The notes beneath the pieces were generated by a model that searched no databases, had not been told where the DNA came from, and saw nothing but the letters and a program-made list of their open reading frames with translations. From the NCBI GenBank assembly GCA_009760855.2, contig WPIO01000062.1, positions 2,135,001 through 2,199,000 on the forward strand: a DNA stretch of 64,000 nucleotides, in the 5' to 3' direction. A program made the translations under genes and the position numbers. The stretch is from Cristatella mucedo. Taxonomy: Eukaryota; Bryozoa; Phylactolaemata; Cristatellidae. Positions within the stretch are counted from its first letter, which is position 1. Each line of letters begins with the position of its first letter. Shown here one piece after another: positions 61,620-64,000 of the stretch.

Positions 61620-62372
61620 TATATTAGTCCACGTGTTTTGTGACATCCCTTTATGACTCCAGTAACTAACTGCCTACTGGCCTACCGACTTGTGAATCAG
61701 GCACTTATCGGGCACTTGTGAAATCAGGCACTTACGAAGCAAAGCTCTGCTGCTAGCTAGGCTTGTCTGTCGCAAGCTTTGCAGTCATGAGCATTGCAGT
61801 TGTCACATCACACCACTTTTTGCTGACCTGCACTGGGTCCCAATCAAACAGCATATCGACTTCAAGGTTCTGTTACTCACTTTTAGGTCCCTACATTCTT
61901 GGGCCTATAGCCCAGCTATCAGAACTACTCTTCCACCAGACTAGGCATCATACTACCTTCTTTTCTGACTCAAATCGTTTAGCTACACCTTGTATGAACC
62001 TCAAATCCTTTGGAGACCATGCCTTCAGTTCGATAATGCTCCCAAACCCTAGGCCTCACTCCCTACTGACATCACGACATCCCCTGACTTGACATTTAAA
62101 AACATGCTAACATCACCTGCTTTTTGACGACATTTGGTGGGTCCTCGTGATTTGCCCTTTGTGTGGTTATGTGTGCTGACACAGTGGATGCTACCACTAA
62201 TCGTATATGCATGTTTACACTGCATGTTACCTCTAACAGTAGTATGGCTGTTGACATCTGGATCTTACCCCTTACTATTTGACCGTGCTTCCTTTACAGC
62301 TTGTTTAAAGTGCCTAGAAAGAGATTTTAGTTCTCCGAATATTCTAGGCAGATGTATTATTAATATTATTTC
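61620..62372 (+). mobile_element. LINE family 1 3' fragment (plus)
   Basis: GCAGTTGTCACATCACACCA, then ATCGACTTCAAGGTTCTGTT, AACCTCAAATCCTTTGGAGA and the tail at 62305-62372. Strongly decayed, with frame breaks. Confidence 0.8.
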
Positions 62373-62419
62373 TAGTCGGATTCCAGGAGTGAGGATTAAA
62401 TCTTTTGCATAATATCAAA

Positions 62420-62830
62420 AATAATAACAAGATATTTTTATAGCTCTTTAAGAGAACTAAATCTCTTTCTAGGCACGTTACTGATGCTGGAAAGGAAGCA
62501 TGTCCATAAGCGATAACATGCACGGTGTCAGCAAGCATTAGCACACCAAGGCAGATTCTACTGGATCAAGCAAATGCTGTTTGGGGCAGATGGGTGTTTA
62601 GCTTTTTTATGTGGCGAAGTCAGATTAGGTAGAGACTCCAGTAAGTAGTGAGTTCTAGGCTTTGGGGGCATATTACAGCAAATGTAAAGCGCCTATGAAT
62701 AGATTGAGTTCTCCGAGGGCACTTTATCAAGTGCATTATTATTATTACTATTATATGAGCCTTAAGTTTATGGTAAGGTCTATTAACAAATTTGAGGTTA
62801 GTTAATGGCGCAGCTAAAAGGCCAACTCAG
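62420..62830 (-). mobile_element. LINE family 1 fragment (minus), interrupted by a nested tail
   Basis: The minus-oriented tail (62425-62480) and 3' UTR run up to the ...GGGGGCATATTA phrase at 62674. The matching coding remainder resumes at about 62757 (AATTTGTTAATAGACC on the minus strand). The interruption is the plus-strand copy at 62675-62755. Confidence 0.7.
62675..62755 (+). mobile_element. LINE family 1 tail nested inside another copy
   Basis: CAGCAAATGTAAAGCGCCTA, the hairpin and GTGCATTATTATTATTAC. It is about 80 bp long and the least diverged tail in this part of the window. Confidence 0.75.
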
Positions 62831-64000
62831 AACAGCCGGTGATATGTGGTGAAGCTCTAATGAGGAAGTATTTCTAATTTTCAAAGGTCGGCCCCATTCG
62901 ATGGTCGTTCAGTGTGCTTGGTTAGTTTGGCCTCACATGCCATCTTTGGCATGCGATTTTTCAACGGTCCTCGAGTATCTAATCTTTTGGTTCTGTCGAT
63001 GCCATGAGATTCTTTAGCATCTTACATCATCCTTCCTGGCCAACATTGCTTAGGAAATGAGCTACCTTAATTTCTGCCAGCATTACATCTCGAAATTGTT
63101 CAGGTGAATGGCGGTCAGAATGCAGGATTTCACGTTGAAATTATTTATAGGTAAACGATATGTTAAGGTAAGTCATCGAGGTTATGCTGGCTCTTATTCT
63201 ATTATTCAATTCCCGAGGTCAGCCTCGAGATAGATTTCCAAATAATCTGTTAATAATGTTATGACGAACTTCAGCAAGGACACAGTGTTTGACCTGTCTT
63301 ATTTTAAGCATACTCTATCGGTGTTCAGCCAGGTGCTGGTTGGTGTTCAGCCAGGTGTTCTGTGGACCCCCTTTAGCTGATTGAGTCATGGGCCAGATCT
63401 AGTTGTGCAGCTATGCAAGTTAATCAATTGGCAATAACAGATAATAAATAGATTGGAAGTGGATGTTGCCACCAAGCTTCTTGAGGTGAAATTAATGGGC
63501 CGTGGATTTAATGACTGCTAATACTACCTCCTGTTTATGTTGTGGAGCTGAAAGCGATTTGAGGCAGCCAAAAGGCTCCATGATTGGCTTGTGAAAGGAA
63601 TTGTGCTTTGCAAAGGGGTCGGTGGCAGTCAGAGGTCTGAAGTTCCATTCAAACAGTCAGTACCGTAGATTCCATCAAGATAGTCTAGAATTTAGTAGCA
63701 GCAAGGTTGAAATTATTGAATTGCTCGGAAAACAGGTTCTTTGAGCCTGCTTTCATTCAGAAGGCAAGATTTACAGGACCAGCCGATTATTTTTTTTTAA
63801 ATGCTAAAACAAAAAACGTTCCCGTGAACGCTCAGCGTGCGGAGCGAGTACTTGGAGCAAGACTGCCGCCTAAACCTCCTGCAAAAAAGAAAAACCGAAG
63901 TAAGACTCGAATAGGTAGGAAGCAAGACTCGCCATCTAACCAGGTTTTAAGTATCAGGGAGCTGTCTTTTTAAGGTTACTTTTGCACCAACCCTGTTATA
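62831..64000. other. No confident gene; possible exon at about 63760-63916 (plus)
   Basis: A plus-strand frame reads ADYFFLNAKTKNVPVNAQRA then ERVLGARLPPKPPAKKKNR. It is flanked by TTTCATTCAG and ATAGGTAGGA, which could be an acceptor and a donor. The Lys/Pro-rich composition and lack of repeats suggest a real exon of a nuclear protein, but I do not recognise it. It shows no resemblance to an ATPase beta subunit. Confidence 0.3.

Overview
This is a metazoan nuclear DNA window, most likely from an invertebrate. The recognisable genes are split into short exons by GT-AG introns. They encode animal proteins: a neuroligin, a PA-TM-RING ubiquitin ligase of the RNF13/RNF167 type, and the first exon of a Na+/K+-ATPase beta subunit. 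The sequence between them is full of microsatellites, tRNA-derived SINEs and decayed LINE fragments with (ATT)n tails. The species cannot be named from the sequence.

Layout. (1) 0.9-18.9 kb, minus strand: a five-exon neuroligin. Exons 18371-18857, 9143-9286, 6976-8155, 6754-6860 and 902-3033 join in phase into about 1349 aa: signal peptide, catalytically dead cholinesterase-like domain, Pro/Thr-rich stalk, one membrane helix and an unusually long low-complexity tail. The exons and much of the introns are very GC-rich. (2) 19-23.6 kb: GC falls; an internally deleted pogo/Tigger-type DNA transposon, LINE debris, a (GAGACA)n tract and a SINE. (3) 23.6-41.8 kb, minus strand: a PA-TM-RING E3 ligase. 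Ten exon positions join in phase into 437 or 439 aa: signal peptide, PA domain, membrane helix, basic linker, RING-H2 and acidic tail. Its membrane helix is encoded by two alternative exons, in the same phase, only 18 nt apart. They should be mutually exclusive by steric hindrance, and including both gives a premature stop. This is the most interesting object in the window. (4) 42-59.5 kb: no confident gene; repeats of several families, LTR-like fragments, tandem repeats and a 129-bp (AT)n tract. (5) 59834-59957, plus strand: the first coding exon of a Na+/K+-ATPase beta subunit; the rest presumably lies beyond the window. (6) 60-64 kb: LINE fragments in both orientations, one nested, and a doubtful exon near 63.8 kb.

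The three genes are unrelated in function and share no operon-like logic: a synaptic adhesion protein, an endolysosomal ubiquitin ligase and an ion-pump subunit. The mobile elements do form a system. A tRNA-derived SINE family and the main LINE family share a 3' tail that can fold into a hairpin, which suggests the SINE is copied by the LINE's reverse transcriptase.

Exon joins were derived by reading splice signals, phase and family resemblance by eye. No transcript data or database search was available.
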